The position numbers and the translations under genes were made by a program. The notes beneath the pieces were generated by a model that saw only the letters and a program-made list of their open reading frames with translations, made no database searches and was not told the DNA's origin. This document shows, piece after piece, positions 10,386 to 19,953 of a DNA stretch of 64,000 nucleotides; the first letter of the stretch is position 1; the number at the start of each line of letters is the position of its first letter. Origin of the DNA: Membranihabitans marinus. Its GTDB lineage: Bacteria; Bacteroidota; Bacteroidia; Chitinophagales; Saprospiraceae. Location: NCBI RefSeq assembly GCF_021729155.1, contig NZ_JAJQYA010000024.1, forward strand, positions 1-64,000, in the 5' to 3' direction.

Positions 10386-10897
10386 TGCAAGACTATATTG
10401 TAGAAATAAAAAGCCAATCCCACTCCGACAAAGGCCAAACTGCCCAACTTGCCACCATATCCGTGAAAAGCGTTCTTTGTCCCCAATAATATCAGTCCTG
10501 TCAATATACTGGCTATGGAAATAAACAGAAAATTGGGGCTATCTCCCACCTTGGTCATCCCTACAAAGGTTCCACAATATACCGCGGCTGGCAGGTTTTG
10601 TAATTCTTGGTGACTGGCCATCAAATTGGGAATAAAACTAAATATCAGTCCTACTATGGATGCCGAAAATACGACATTCCAACCTATGATCCAATGCAAA
10701 ACATAGGTGGTTATTGCCCCGACAAATACAAAACCAATGTTGACAAAGTCCTCAAAACTGTGATCCTCAGCACTAATATTCACTTTTTTATAAGTAATTC
10801 TCAAGAGTAAAAAACCCATTATCAGAAAGAATAGATTGTATCCATTTTGAACATTTTCGACAAGTATTGCCACTAAAAACCCAAAATGACCTAGCAT
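10382..10897 (-). CDS. Polytopic membrane protein, partner of the downstream paralogue
   Basis: 171 residues from the ATG at 10897, with about five hydrophobic segments and a conserved FHGYGGKLG near the C-terminus. The frame could be extended to a TTG at 10963, but that TTG is part of a TACTTTTG -7 box, so a transcript would begin downstream of it; I therefore chose the ATG, giving MLGHFGFLVAILVENVQNGY. The last bases overlap the next gene by 4 bp. Function unknown; the pair reads as two diverged copies of one membrane domain. Confidence 0.7.
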   Translation of the reverse strand: MLGHFGFLVAILVENVQNGYNLFFLIMGFLLLRITYKKVNISAEDHSFEDFVNIGFVFVGAITTYVLHWIIGWNVVFSASIVGLIFSFIPNLMASHQELQNLPAAVYCGTFVGMTKVGDSPNFLFISIASILTGLILLGTKNAFHGYGGKLGSLAFVGVGLAFYFYNIVLQ

Positions 10898-10960
10898 TAC
10901 GGTTATGAAAGACAGTTGTTTTAAACGCTTTTTAATAACAAAATTAAATTTGATAGGTCG

Positions 10961-10968
10961 CAAAAGTA
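10961..10968 (-). promoter_or_regulatory. -7 box for the two-gene membrane operon
   Basis: Minus strand TACTTTTG, matching TAnnTTTG. It lies 63 bp before the ATG at 10897 and overlaps the alternative TTG start, which argues against that start. Confidence 0.5.
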
Positions 10969-11071
10969 TATAAAAATGGCTGATATAAATCCATAAACAA
11001 TATAATATTTATGTCAAAAAACAATGGCCAAACTAGACTGGATAGGGGAAGTTGGACTATTGCGAAAATCA

Positions 11072-11880
11072 TGACAAATCAATGAACATCACCATTCATG
11101 GTATCAGTCAATTCACATCAATCTTTGATTTTAATAGAAAAATGATGTATGCTGACGATAGAAATGAATTCCCTCGTCCCTTCAGGACTTTTTTCTAGGA
11201 ATGCATCCTTTTCATAGGGTTTCACCCTATGCTATTAGACTACGTCCTTTCAGGACTTTCTCTTGTTATATTAGATTGGTTTGCCCAAAGCCAATGGCTA
11301 AAACCTAACGAATTACAATGAGATCATGCCATTCAAGCTTAAAAAAGTCCTGAAAGGACGGAATATGTCAGCGTAGGGTGAAACCCTATGAATTAATGGT
11401 CATCTTGAAAAGAAGTCCTGTAGGGACGACATAATATTAATAAGTAAAATCCTGACGATTTACAAGGCAGTCACGACGGAGCCAGTGGCGTCAGTTCCTT
11501 TAATGCTATTATATTATATTGTAAAATGAAATTTTAAACTTGTCAATTTAAATGCAGTCTCGTCGCAGCGCAGTGGCTGCGACTTCTCTCCCCGTAGACC
11601 GATTAACGGTCTACGATGCTTCGCATTTTGGTCGTTCATATTAAGGGCATTTGCTTGCCATTCTGGCAACTCTACTCAGTCATCCTGAAGGGATGATAGG
11701 TCATAGCCGTGGGTGACCGAATGCAGCTCAAAGAGCCAAATGCCTACTAAAGGCATTTGATGAGGGAACCGAGGGATTATTCCCTCGGGTGGGTGAGGTG
11801 TATAAATCATCAGACAATGTTGATTTGGCGGACTTTTTGCTCTATAGACTTTCTTGGACAGATAATCATTGTTTTAATTC
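11072..11880. repeat. Hairpin-chain repeat block, tandem copy 1
   Basis: Non-coding. It contains palindromes of the type GTCCTTTCAGGAC and CATAGGGTTTCACCCTATG (11176-11420), a GTAGACCG-ATTAA-CGGTCTAC hairpin near 11595-11615, and a hairpin chain at 11700-11800 (AAATGCCT-ACTAA-AGGCATTT, then CCGAGGG paired with CCCTCGG). Bases 11072-11653 are repeated with few changes at 11921-12525. Bases 11691-11840 recur almost unchanged, inverted, at 19672-19823. Confidence 0.85.
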
Positions 11881-11920
11881 AACGATACGAGATATAATAT
11901 GATTATTTGAGCAAAAAGTG

Positions 11921-12560
11921 TGACAAATCCCTGAGCATAACCATTCATGGTATCATTCAATTCACAGCAATCTTTGATTTTGATAGAAAATGATGTTTGC
12001 TGACGATAGAAATGAATTCCCTCGTCCCTTCAGGACTTTTTTCTAGGAAGGCATCCTTTTCATAGGGTTTCACCCTATGCTATTAGACTACGTCCTTTCA
12101 GGACTTTCTCTTGTTATATTAGATTGGTTTGCCCAAAGCCAATGGCTAAAACCTAACGAATTACAATGAGATCATGCCATTCAAGCTTAAAAAAGTCCTG
12201 AAAGGACGGAATATGTCAGCGTAGGGTGAAACCCTATGAATTAATGGTCATCTTGAAAAGAAGTCCTGTAGGGACGACATAATATTAATAAGTAAAATCC
12301 TGACGATTTACAAGGCAGTCACGACGGAGCCAGTGGCCTACCCACCCGAATCACGGAGGTTTCGGTTCCTTCAATTTTAATATATTATTATTGAAAAATG
12401 AAATTTAATACTTATCAATAAAAATGCAGTCTCGTCGCAGCACAGTGGCTGCGACTTCTCTCCCCGTAGACCGATTAACGGTCTACGATGCTTCGCATTT
12501 TGGTCGTTCATATTAAGGACATTTGGTTGCTCTATAGAGCAACTACTCTCGGTCATTCAT
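11921..12560. repeat. Hairpin-chain repeat block, tandem copy 2
   Basis: Near-identical to copy 1 over about 590 bp, offset by about 850 bp. It differs by gaining one extra hairpin (12338-12375, reading CCGAAAC-CTCCGT-GATTCGG on the minus strand) between the shared CAGTGGC and TTCCTT sequences. Copy 1 has only a few bases there. No ORF is supported. Confidence 0.85.
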
Positions 12561-12587
12561 TTCCTAATCAAAATTATGATTTACAAC

Positions 12588-12636
12588 AAAAACATTAATA
12601 TAAATGCAACGATGTTGCATTTATATTAATGTTTTT
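12588..12636. promoter_or_regulatory. Perfect palindrome with core operator, upstream of the TonB receptor operon
   Basis: Two 23-base arms (12588-12610 and 12614-12636) are perfectly complementary around the trinucleotide GAT. The core TGCAAC-GAT-GTTGCA (12605-12619) matches the palindrome at the permease promoter (21995-22007). The right arm contains the -33 TTG of the operon promoter, so a bound repressor would block transcription. Binding by a Fur/Zur-type metal regulator is inference; a transcript hairpin is the alternative. Confidence 0.65.
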
Positions 12637-12645
12637 CTATTTTTG
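12615..12645 (+). promoter_or_regulatory. Promoter of the TonB receptor operon
   Basis: -33 TTG at 12615-12617 and -7 TATTTTTG at 12638-12645, 20 bp apart, about 30 bp before the ATG at 12675. The -33 lies inside the palindrome. Confidence 0.55.
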
Positions 12646-12674
12646 CAGCTGCTTAAATCAACCCGCAAAGAAAA

Positions 12675-15449
12675 ATGACCAAGGATATAACCTCTCACAA
12701 ATCAATTGGCAAAAAGCCAAATGTCGATGTTCGAAATATCTGCTCTATAGTATTTCACCTTGTCAGCATCCTGTGCTATACCAACAATATCCAGGCTCAG
12801 AACAATCTCGAATATACCTTAAACGGTCAATTGTTGAACAGCTTAGACTCTAGCCCTATTAGTAGCGCTACCGTTTTGGAAGTCAATTCTGAGATATTCG
12901 CATATACCGATGAATTGGGAAACTTTGTTTTGGAAGGACTGCCCTCTCCTCACCTACGACTCCAATTTTCTTGTCTGGGCTTTCAACCAACAGACATCAT
13001 TGCAACCATTACATCAGATAAACAACGGTTTTATTTAAAAGAAGCCACATTTAGCATAGAAGACATCGTCGTTGTCGGCAAAGAATTGGAAACCGGATCC
13101 TCTACCGCCATAGGCAGAAAAGCCATCGAACACATTCAAGCGGTAAGTTTGAACGATGTATTCCAACTACTCCCTGGACACTTGGCCGAAAACCCGAGTT
13201 TTCTCAGTCCCCAGCAACTAAATCTTCGACAGGGTTCTGCCCTCAGCAGTGCTGGCAAAGCCAATGCACTGGGCACTCAAATAGTAAGCGATGGGATACC
13301 GCAATCCAACAATGCCGATCTGCAAACCGACATCAATATCCTCAATGCCAGCCCAGGTTCCGACCCGGGGTTTTCTACCGTAGCCGGCAAGGGAACTGAT
13401 CTTCGCGAGTGGTCTGCAGACAATATAGAATCCGTGGAGGTTATCAGGGGAATTCCATCCGCCAAATATGGCGACCTAACTTCTGGTTTAGTATTGGTTC
13501 ATTCTCGTATAGGAGACTTCGATCCCGAAGTTATTTTGCGAGTAAACCCCAATCTCATGCAATTTTCATTTACATCGGGGAATAATCTCAATGACAAAAA
13601 CAGCCTAAACACCAGTGCAGATTATCTCCAAACCAATGACGATTTGCGCAATGCAACTTCAGCCTACCAACGCTTCAATGGGCAATTGGCATGGCAGCGT
13701 ATAGGATCTTTGTTCAAAATCAGACAAATAGCCAGTGCATCCTTCGGCATGGATCAATACAGAGGAGAAAACAGTACTCAAGCGGCCAGCCTCAGTGAAT
13801 ACTCTAGCAAAAACTGGCGGTATAAATGGAATTCAGAGATAAGCTTAAGTGCTCCGAGAAAAATATTAAAAAAAGCATCCATTCAAACAGGGATCAATTT
13901 TGCCTCTCAACAAAGCTATTATCAAGATTTAATCACCCGTGATCTATATCCCCTATCTGTTGCCCTCATCGACACCACCATGGTGGGTCAGTATGGACAT
14001 AGCGAATACCTCAACCAAACCACCATCGACGGCCAACCACTCAATCTATACAATCGCATTGAGGGAACTTGGTCTTTCAATGGATGGTGGACCGACCACC
14101 ATCGCCTGATAGCAGGCAGCGAGTTTCGATATGATGAAAACTTTGGCAACGGTCGACAGTTTGACCCATTGACCCCACCACGACAAAATTATAGCATGGG
14201 AGATCGCCCAGATTCATGGGAAGACATTCCAGGCAAGAGCCAAATGGCCGTCTATCTAGAAGATAGGATACTGACTACATTACTCAACAGAGAAGTCGTG
14301 CTATCTATGGGATTGCGGTGGGACTTGATTTCAACCCAAAACTTATTTGCCGGCAACGTGGGCAACATTCTCTCCCCTCGTTTCAATCTCAATTACTCTA
14401 TTCTAGACCATCTTTCCCTACGATTGGGATGGGGGAAGGCGTCAAAATCCCAGACTCTGTCCCAACTATATCCGGGAAAACGATATTTTGACTTGGTCAA
14501 CTTCAACTACTTTGCCAATGCCCCATCAGAACGCTTAGTGATTATTACCACCAAAGTATTGGACCTCAACCATCAGGATCTAAAACCCTTTACTTCCAAT
14601 AAATTAGAAGGTGGTTTTACCTTTAATCAAGGGGGCTGGAATCTTACACTTACGGCCTTTTATGAAAAAACCGACAACGCCATCAGCTATGTCAGACAGG
14701 TGACTCCTCTAGAATATGAAAAATATCAAATAGCCTCAGAACGCGAAGGCCAACCACCATTATTGATGGAAGAAGCCCTCAGTGTTGAAACCTTTTTTGC
14801 AGGCATAGACATTCCTCAAAACAACCTTTACATCGAGAACCAAGGATTGGAATATACTCTATCATTGCCAAAAGTAGAAAGCATCAATACCGAGATAATG
14901 GCCAATGGCGCATGGTATTTTACCGCAAGCCGCAACTATGGCCAGATAGCAGAATCTTCCTTTGTGTATACCAATGATTCGAGCCCAGATCGAATACCCT
15001 TGTATGAAAAAACCGGCGAAGTAGTTTCGGAACGACTCAATTCAAGTATTAGGGCCATTACCCATCTTCCAAAAATAGGTTTTATTGTATCCACTCTGTG
15101 GCAAGCTATATGGCTGGACAAGTCCCATTCTGGCACATTTGATCCATACCCCACAGGATACGTCAATCTTCAAGGTGAAATCGTAAACTTAACTCCAGAA
15201 CAATCTCATTCTGAACAATATAGTGACTTGCAACGAATGGTCAGCAATCGAAAATGGAATAAATATCCATCCTTACATCTATTCAATCTCAAAGTCACCA
15301 AAGAGTGGAAAAACCACAGTCGCTTCTCTTTCTATGCCAATAATATCTTTAATCATCGACCACTTCATTGGAATGAGACTCGACAAGTTTATGTAAGAAG
15401 AAACCTTCCTTTAACTTTTGGATTAGAAATTATTTATAAAATTAATTAA
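12675..15449 (+). CDS. TonB-dependent outer-membrane receptor
   Basis: 924 residues. A long N-region is followed by a signal peptide ending NNIQAQ (about residue 42). Residues about 48-115 are a carboxypeptidase-regulatory-like beta-sandwich (LNGQLLNS..., DELGNFVLEGLPSPHLRLQF). The plug follows (SIEDIVVVGKELE as TonB-box-like region; VEVIRGIPSAKYGDLTSG near residue 265). The rest is a 22-strand-type barrel ending LTFGLEIIYKIN. It imports a scarce ligand across the outer membrane using TonB energy; the ligand is not shown by sequence. It heads an operon with a DUF4876 lipoprotein and a DUF6850-like barrel and has a palindromic operator at its promoter, which suggests metal- or cofactor-dependent control. 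Confidence 0.92.
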   Translation: MTKDITSHKSIGKKPNVDVRNICSIVFHLVSILCYTNNIQAQNNLEYTLNGQLLNSLDSSPISSATVLEVNSEIFAYTDELGNFVLEGLPSPHLRLQFSCLGFQPTDIIATITSDKQRFYLKEATFSIEDIVVVGKELETGSSTAIGRKAIEHIQAVSLNDVFQLLPGHLAENPSFLSPQQLNLRQGSALSSAGKANALGTQIVSDGIPQSNNADLQTDINILNASPGSDPGFSTVAGKGTDLREWSADNIESVEVIRGIPSAKYGDLTSGLVLVHSRIGDFDPEVILRVNPNLMQFSFTSGNNLNDKNSLNTSADYLQTNDDLRNATSAYQRFNGQLAWQRIGSLFKIRQIASASFGMDQYRGENSTQAASLSEYSSKNWRYKWNSEISLSAPRKILKKASIQTGINFASQQSYYQDLITRDLYPLSVALIDTTMVGQYGHSEYLNQTTIDGQPLNLYNRIEGTWSFNGWWTDHHRLIAGSEFRYDENFGNGRQFDPLTPPRQNYSMGDRPDSWEDIPGKSQMAVYLEDRILTTLLNREVVLSMGLRWDLISTQNLFAGNVGNILSPRFNLNYSILDHLSLRLGWGKASKSQTLSQLYPGKRYFDLVNFNYFANAPSERLVIITTKVLDLNHQDLKPFTSNKLEGGFTFNQGGWNLTLTAFYEKTDNAISYVRQVTPLEYEKYQIASEREGQPPLLMEEALSVETFFAGIDIPQNNLYIENQGLEYTLSLPKVESINTEIMANGAWYFTASRNYGQIAESSFVYTNDSSPDRIPLYEKTGEVVSERLNSSIRAITHLPKIGFIVSTLWQAIWLDKSHSGTFDPYPTGYVNLQGEIVNLTPEQSHSEQYSDLQRMVSNRKWNKYPSLHLFNLKVTKEWKNHSRFSFYANNIFNHRPLHWNETRQVYVRRNLPLTFGLEIIYKIN

Positions 15450-15451
15450 AT

Positions 15452-16669
15452 ATGAAATTTAGAAATCTAACTCTTTACACATTGGCCATGCTAGCAATGT
15501 TTGCACTCACAAACTGCAGCAAGGATGACGGTCCCTCCTCAGGAAATCTTAGCGTTACCGTACATTATCCTGAAAATTATGCCGATGAATTTGCTCAAAA
15601 TGTTGAGGTAAAAGTGGTCAACACACTGAATGGCAAAGAAAGTTTTGCACAGACATCGAGCCAGGGCATTGCTACTTTTTTAGAAATCACTCCTGGAAGC
15701 TATACGGTATCCTCTAGTGTTTCCCTGTCCAGTGCTGAGACAGAGGCATTAACAGGGATTGCACAAGAAACCCAACTCAGTGGAGTAGCTTCCAATATCT
15801 CTGTAATGGCTGGTGAAGAAGTCGCTGTGGAAATCGATCTCAATGGAAGTCCCTTGGGCAGTTTACTCTTTAAAGAAGTATATTATACCGGGTCCAAAAC
15901 CCTTTCCGGAGGCAATTACTTCTCTGATCAGTTTGTCGAAATTTACAACAATTCAACAGAGGTCATCTACTTAGACAATCTTTGTATTGCAGACGTTTAC
16001 GGTGTGTCTGGGTTAATCAATTCAAGTAATGTGCCCACAGAATTTCAGGATGATCAAAATGCTGTTTATGTAAACAATGTATGGCGGATTACCGGCAGCG
16101 GAACCGACTACCCACTGGAACCGGGAAGTAGTATAGTGATAGCGCAAGACGGAGTCAACCACCAGCTGGAAGAACTCAACCCCAACAGCCCAGTTGATCT
16201 TTCAGAAGCCGACTGGGAGACCTTCAATGTTCGCGATGACAACAGAGATGCAGATGCCCCTGATGTGGCCAATCTGGAACGATTGTACTTTACTGGGGGT
16301 TTTGATTGGCTGATCACGGTTTTTGGTCCCGGCTTAGTCATTTTCAAATTAGATGACTTCGATAGCCTAGAGCAAGTTCCCTATCCAGTCCCTGAATATG
16401 CCGACATCTTAGCTCCTCGTATTAAAGTTCCCAACGAAATCGTCATCGATGCTTTTGAAGCACTCAAAGACGGCAACAGCGCTTCATTTAAGCGAGTTCC
16501 CGTTGCTCTTGATGCAGGCTTTGTCTATGCCGACGACACTTATACGGCACAAAGTTTTAGAAGAAAAATAGCGGCTACCATTGAGGGTCGTGTGGTTTTA
16601 CAGGATAGCAACAATTCCACTGAAGATTTTGAAAAATTGGATACGCCCACTCCATGGTCATTTAATTAA
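15452..16669 (+). CDS. DUF4876-family surface lipoprotein
   Basis: 405 residues, starting 2 bp after the TonB receptor stop codon. The N-terminus has a lipobox (ALTNC, Cys about residue 22) followed by SKDD, typical of exported lipoproteins of the phylum. Residues about 30-130 resemble a carrier-type beta-sandwich (LSVTVHYPENYADEFAQNVE). The rest (LLFKEVYYTGSK, YFSDQFVEIYNNS) matches my recollection of DUF4876 proteins, which accompany TonB receptors. A role in ligand capture next to the receptor is inferred from position. The stop codon TAA is part of a solitary AATACGAATTACG repeat end (16667-16680). Confidence 0.75.
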   Translation: MKFRNLTLYTLAMLAMFALTNCSKDDGPSSGNLSVTVHYPENYADEFAQNVEVKVVNTLNGKESFAQTSSQGIATFLEITPGSYTVSSSVSLSSAETEALTGIAQETQLSGVASNISVMAGEEVAVEIDLNGSPLGSLLFKEVYYTGSKTLSGGNYFSDQFVEIYNNSTEVIYLDNLCIADVYGVSGLINSSNVPTEFQDDQNAVYVNNVWRITGSGTDYPLEPGSSIVIAQDGVNHQLEELNPNSPVDLSEADWETFNVRDDNRDADAPDVANLERLYFTGGFDWLITVFGPGLVIFKLDDFDSLEQVPYPVPEYADILAPRIKVPNEIVIDAFEALKDGNSASFKRVPVALDAGFVYADDTYTAQSFRRKIAATIEGRVVLQDSNNSTEDFEKLDTPTPWSFN

Positions 16670-16693
16670 TACGAATTACGTTAATCACAGAGA

Positions 16694-18049
16694 ATGAATA
16701 AGGTTCTATTACTCCTGCTCTTACTGACGGCTTTTATAGAGTCTACTTGGTCCCAACAAGCTCAAGATACGACGACACAGGGTTCTGTAGCCATGATTTC
16801 TATTGCGGAAGTCGGTTCATTTCGACCGGCCATGGCCCCTCACCAGAGCTACGATTTTGGCTTTATTACCAAAGGCAAAACAACCATCGACCAATGGCAA
16901 TTAGAGGGTAAATTTGCCTACCAAAGACAGCTTAAACAAGACCTTCTATTTGCAGGAGTACTAGACCCTTACAATGGCAATCCCTTTATTTGGGGCGACA
17001 CCATAAGTGGAAATTGGCAGCATGATGGATTCGACACCTACGTCGATATAACTATGCCCAAATATAAAAACCATATTTTCAGCCTTGCCTTGGACTACAT
17101 CAACGGAACTGGAGCACGCCATAACGGTCCCAAACCTTTTTACCGTTATAGAGAGATCAAAATTGCTCCCCGAGTCAAAACCCTCATTGCCAAAAGAGAA
17201 GATCATTATATTAATTTAGGTCTTTACTATACATCGGCTTTCGAGGAAAATGAAATAGGGTATTACGCCATCGACGACACTTATTTGATCAGAGGAAGGG
17301 GATTTGGATCCCTGCTCAAAGGCCCTATCAATTCATTGGATAGACGACGAAATTCCAATAAATATGGATTGAATCTCAAGTGGTTTTATGCGGATAAATG
17401 GCATATCGACTTCAATTCACAATTTCGCCACGATGGAGTATCAGACGGCCTGTCCAACCCCAATGAAGAAGGTAGTTACACCGAATTTCAATCACTGGCT
17501 CAAGTTAAATATCACAGTGAAGAGATGGGATGGAAACTATTTTTCAATTACCGAACAGGCAGTACAGATGATGCGGTGTATGGTTTTCGCAACAGTGAAT
17601 CACAACACATACAGACCAGAGTAACCATAGATATAAATCGCCATCGCAACATGATTTTTCTACCCGACCTTTCTCTGGAACTACTTTACTGTAAGCAAGA
17701 GGACTACATTGTTCAAGCCGATTACCAGAGTCTCAATCTAATACCTCTATTGGAACAAGTCAGCAATATCGGTCAAGTACAGTTGTCCTACTATATTGGA
17801 TATCAATTCAACCTCGACAAAGAGGAATCCGTTCTCGAATTTGATATATTAAATCGCTTGGTATACACTCCCGATTTTGAATATCTGACATCAGACCATG
17901 TATTTATCGGATTAGCACCCACATTTCATTTGGGTAATCAGAAGACCCATAATAAAAGATATTTTATTTCAATTAAAAATAAGCTCATGGCTCGTCACCT
18001 TTCTTCTATGCGATATCGAGGAGAATTAGCCTTGGGCATTAACCTGTAA
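16694..18049 (+). CDS. DUF6850-like outer-membrane beta-barrel protein
   Basis: 451 residues, third gene of the operon. A signal peptide (MNKVLLLLLLLTAFIESTWS then QQAQ) is followed by alternating strands of barrel type ending GELALGINL. Features such as DPYNGNPFIWGDTISGNWQ and MPKYKNHIFSLALDYINGTG match my memory of DUF6850 proteins, found beside DUF4876 genes. It probably works with the TonB receptor in the outer membrane; the exact role is unknown. The family call is moderately sure, the barrel call more so. Confidence 0.7.
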   Translation: MNKVLLLLLLLTAFIESTWSQQAQDTTTQGSVAMISIAEVGSFRPAMAPHQSYDFGFITKGKTTIDQWQLEGKFAYQRQLKQDLLFAGVLDPYNGNPFIWGDTISGNWQHDGFDTYVDITMPKYKNHIFSLALDYINGTGARHNGPKPFYRYREIKIAPRVKTLIAKREDHYINLGLYYTSAFEENEIGYYAIDDTYLIRGRGFGSLLKGPINSLDRRRNSNKYGLNLKWFYADKWHIDFNSQFRHDGVSDGLSNPNEEGSYTEFQSLAQVKYHSEEMGWKLFFNYRTGSTDDAVYGFRNSESQHIQTRVTIDINRHRNMIFLPDLSLELLYCKQEDYIVQADYQSLNLIPLLEQVSNIGQVQLSYYIGYQFNLDKEESVLEFDILNRLVYTPDFEYLTSDHVFIGLAPTFHLGNQKTHNKRYFISIKNKLMARHLSSMRYRGELALGINL

Positions 18050-18058
18050 AACACAATT

Positions 18059-18916
18059 ATGGTATCAACAAATAAAAAATTCATCGTTCTTGGACTATTT
18101 GCTGCAACTATTGCATGGAGCAGTTGTGCCTCCCTGCCCAGAACCTCTGCGTCAAATAAAAACATTGCGGTCAGCCATCATCATTCTCGTCTGGCCGATT
18201 CCATCTTAGCGATAGGATTGGACCACGAAGCGCTGTACACCTTGGTTTCAGATATCAAACCCATGAGCAGCCTCATTGGATTTACCCTGCCTTTTGAGAT
18301 AGATTCCCTCGAATATATCAAAGGCCATGCCGTAGACCTAGAAGATTAGGCAAAATATGTAGATCAAATCAAACAGTATACGGCTGCTCTAAAAAGTATG
18401 GATTTCGATGACTTGTCATTTATCATGGTTCCATTTAGAGCCAAATCCGATTCGACCAGGGCATTTCAAATCAATGTAATCCGAAAGTCTCGTATGAGTC
18501 AGGTGATTAACGATCATTTGGATTTCTTTTCCTATATGGGAATCGTTCCTGAAACCGATCCTGGGATTGTACTAAGTACGATCGAAAACCATGAACAAAT
18601 CCTTCGTTTGCGTGCCTATGGTTATTTATTTGGCTATCCCGACTACGCCGTTGATTTTTTTGTTGAAGCCTATTATGAAAATCAAAAGACGGGAGAATTT
18701 GTGGAACGAGATTTCTTTCAAATTCCTGTCTACAGTAGAAAGACAGGGCATTTTGTCTATGCTATGCCCAAAAACCACATCCCCACGGCTACGGACAGTA
18801 CATTGTATCAGCGATCGACAGAAGTATTGGAGCGATACAAGAAAGAACGCCCAAAATATTTAAATGCGGACAGCAGTTTATTAGCGTCCCAATTGATTCG
18901 AAAGTTATATAACTAA
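18059..18916 (+). pseudogene. Exported lipoprotein gene interrupted by in-frame TAG
   Basis: The frame starts at ATG 18059 with a lipoprotein-like signal (AATIAWSSCASLP) and is stopped by TAG at 18347-18349 after 96 codons. The same frame continues after it with AKYVDQIKQYTAALKSMDF and stays open to 18916, so the whole would be 285 residues. Codon use and protein character are the same on both sides, which points to a point nonsense change and not to two genes. A HHH motif lies at about residue 41. It is fourth in the uptake operon, 9 bp after the barrel gene. A restart at ATG 18398 could still yield the 172-residue C-terminal part, without a signal peptide. Recognised family: none. Confidence 0.75.
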
Positions 18917-19316
18917 AATAAATACGGTAGTTGATCTACGAATTGCATTTATAATAAATGCTAATATTAAGAGGTATAATCACATCCCCCTAGTAATTTG
19001 AAATCATTATTAATCGATGACTAAAATTTTTTCTTTTTTGAAACGAAACATCGACGAATAAAAATTACATTTTTCACACAGTGAGTTCGGTTAATTTTGG
19101 GGGATGTTTTTTAGTTTTTATTAAAATCTGAACTATACTTCTTTCTTTCCTTTGTCATATTTTTTAAAGTCAACTTAAGTTCCTTAATTTTTTGTTCTAA
19201 TTTACATACTACTACCACTTTTACCTAGAGAATCCTCATTGTAATATTTATACGTAGTTGCTTGGTCACTTATGTTTATTGTAATGGATTAATTTAGGCA
19301 TAGACAATTGTTTATG
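18917..19316. other. AT-rich spacer after the uptake operon
   Basis: About 400 bp without an ORF. I see no strong terminator or named element; the repeat block begins at about 19317. Confidence 0.4.
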
Positions 19317-19930
19317 TTAAAAGAAAAGCCCTGAAAACCGTGCACTGAGCCGCCGCACTGAGCTCTTTCGAAGTGTTGGTCGAAGTGGACGTAGTCTAAT
19401 AGCATAGGGTGACCGAGCAAAGTGCGCGGTACCAGAGCCCGTAAATCGGTCTACGATGAGAGAAGTCATGTCCCCTGGGGTATGACGAGATATTATAAAA
19501 ATAATCGTCAGCAAATATCCTTCCTCTATCAAAATCACAGATTGATCTTAATTGGATGATAACATAAACGGTGATGCTCATGGATTTGTCACACTTTTTG
19601 CCCAGATTATCCAAATATATAATTGTAGAAAATGAAAAAATATGATCTTTTCGTGTCGCGCGATAGTTGATGCAAAAAGTCCGCCAAATCAATATTGTCT
19701 GATGATTTATACACCTCACCCACCCGAGGGAATAATCCCTCGGTTCCCTCATCAAATGCCTTTAGTAGGCATTTGGCTCTTTGAGCTGCATTCGGTCACC
19801 CACGGCTATGACATATCATCCCTGACAGAACGTAGTTGCCCTTTAGGGCAACCAAAGGTCGTAAATCGACCTTTGGTGAAGGAACCGGAGCCACTGTGCT
19901 CCGGCATGACTGCAACGTAATACGATAGGT
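19317..19930. repeat. Hairpin-chain repeat block, largely inverted relative to 11-12.5 kb
   Basis: Bases 19672-19823 are the near-exact reverse complement of 11691-11840. On the minus strand, 19400-19660 also resembles, with more divergence, the sequence at 11860-12100 (GCAAAAAGTGTGACAAATCC, then TGCTGACGAT, then CCCTATGCTATTAGACTACG). At 19835-19905 a plus-oriented chain follows: GTTGCCC paired with GGGCAAC, CAAAGGTCG-TAAAT-CGACCTTTG, CCGGAGC paired with GCTCCGG. So two oppositely oriented elements meet here. Confidence 0.8.
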
Positions 19931-19953
19931 TTATAGCCAGTGGCTCCGATTTC

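Noticed and set aside
10898-10963. N-terminal extension of the membrane protein from TTG 10963
   Set aside because: The TTG is part of the TACTTTTG -7 box, so it would not be transcribed.
11072-12560. CRISPR array
   Set aside because: Repeats are hairpins of different stems with irregular spacing; there are no uniform spacers and no cas genes.
12629-12853. 74-codon ORF overlapping the TonB receptor start
   Set aside because: It is another frame over the promoter and signal peptide region, and starts inside the promoter -7 region.
19317-19920. Overlapping ORFs of 70-120 codons in the repeat block
   Set aside because: Composed of hairpin repeats, with no protein-like character.
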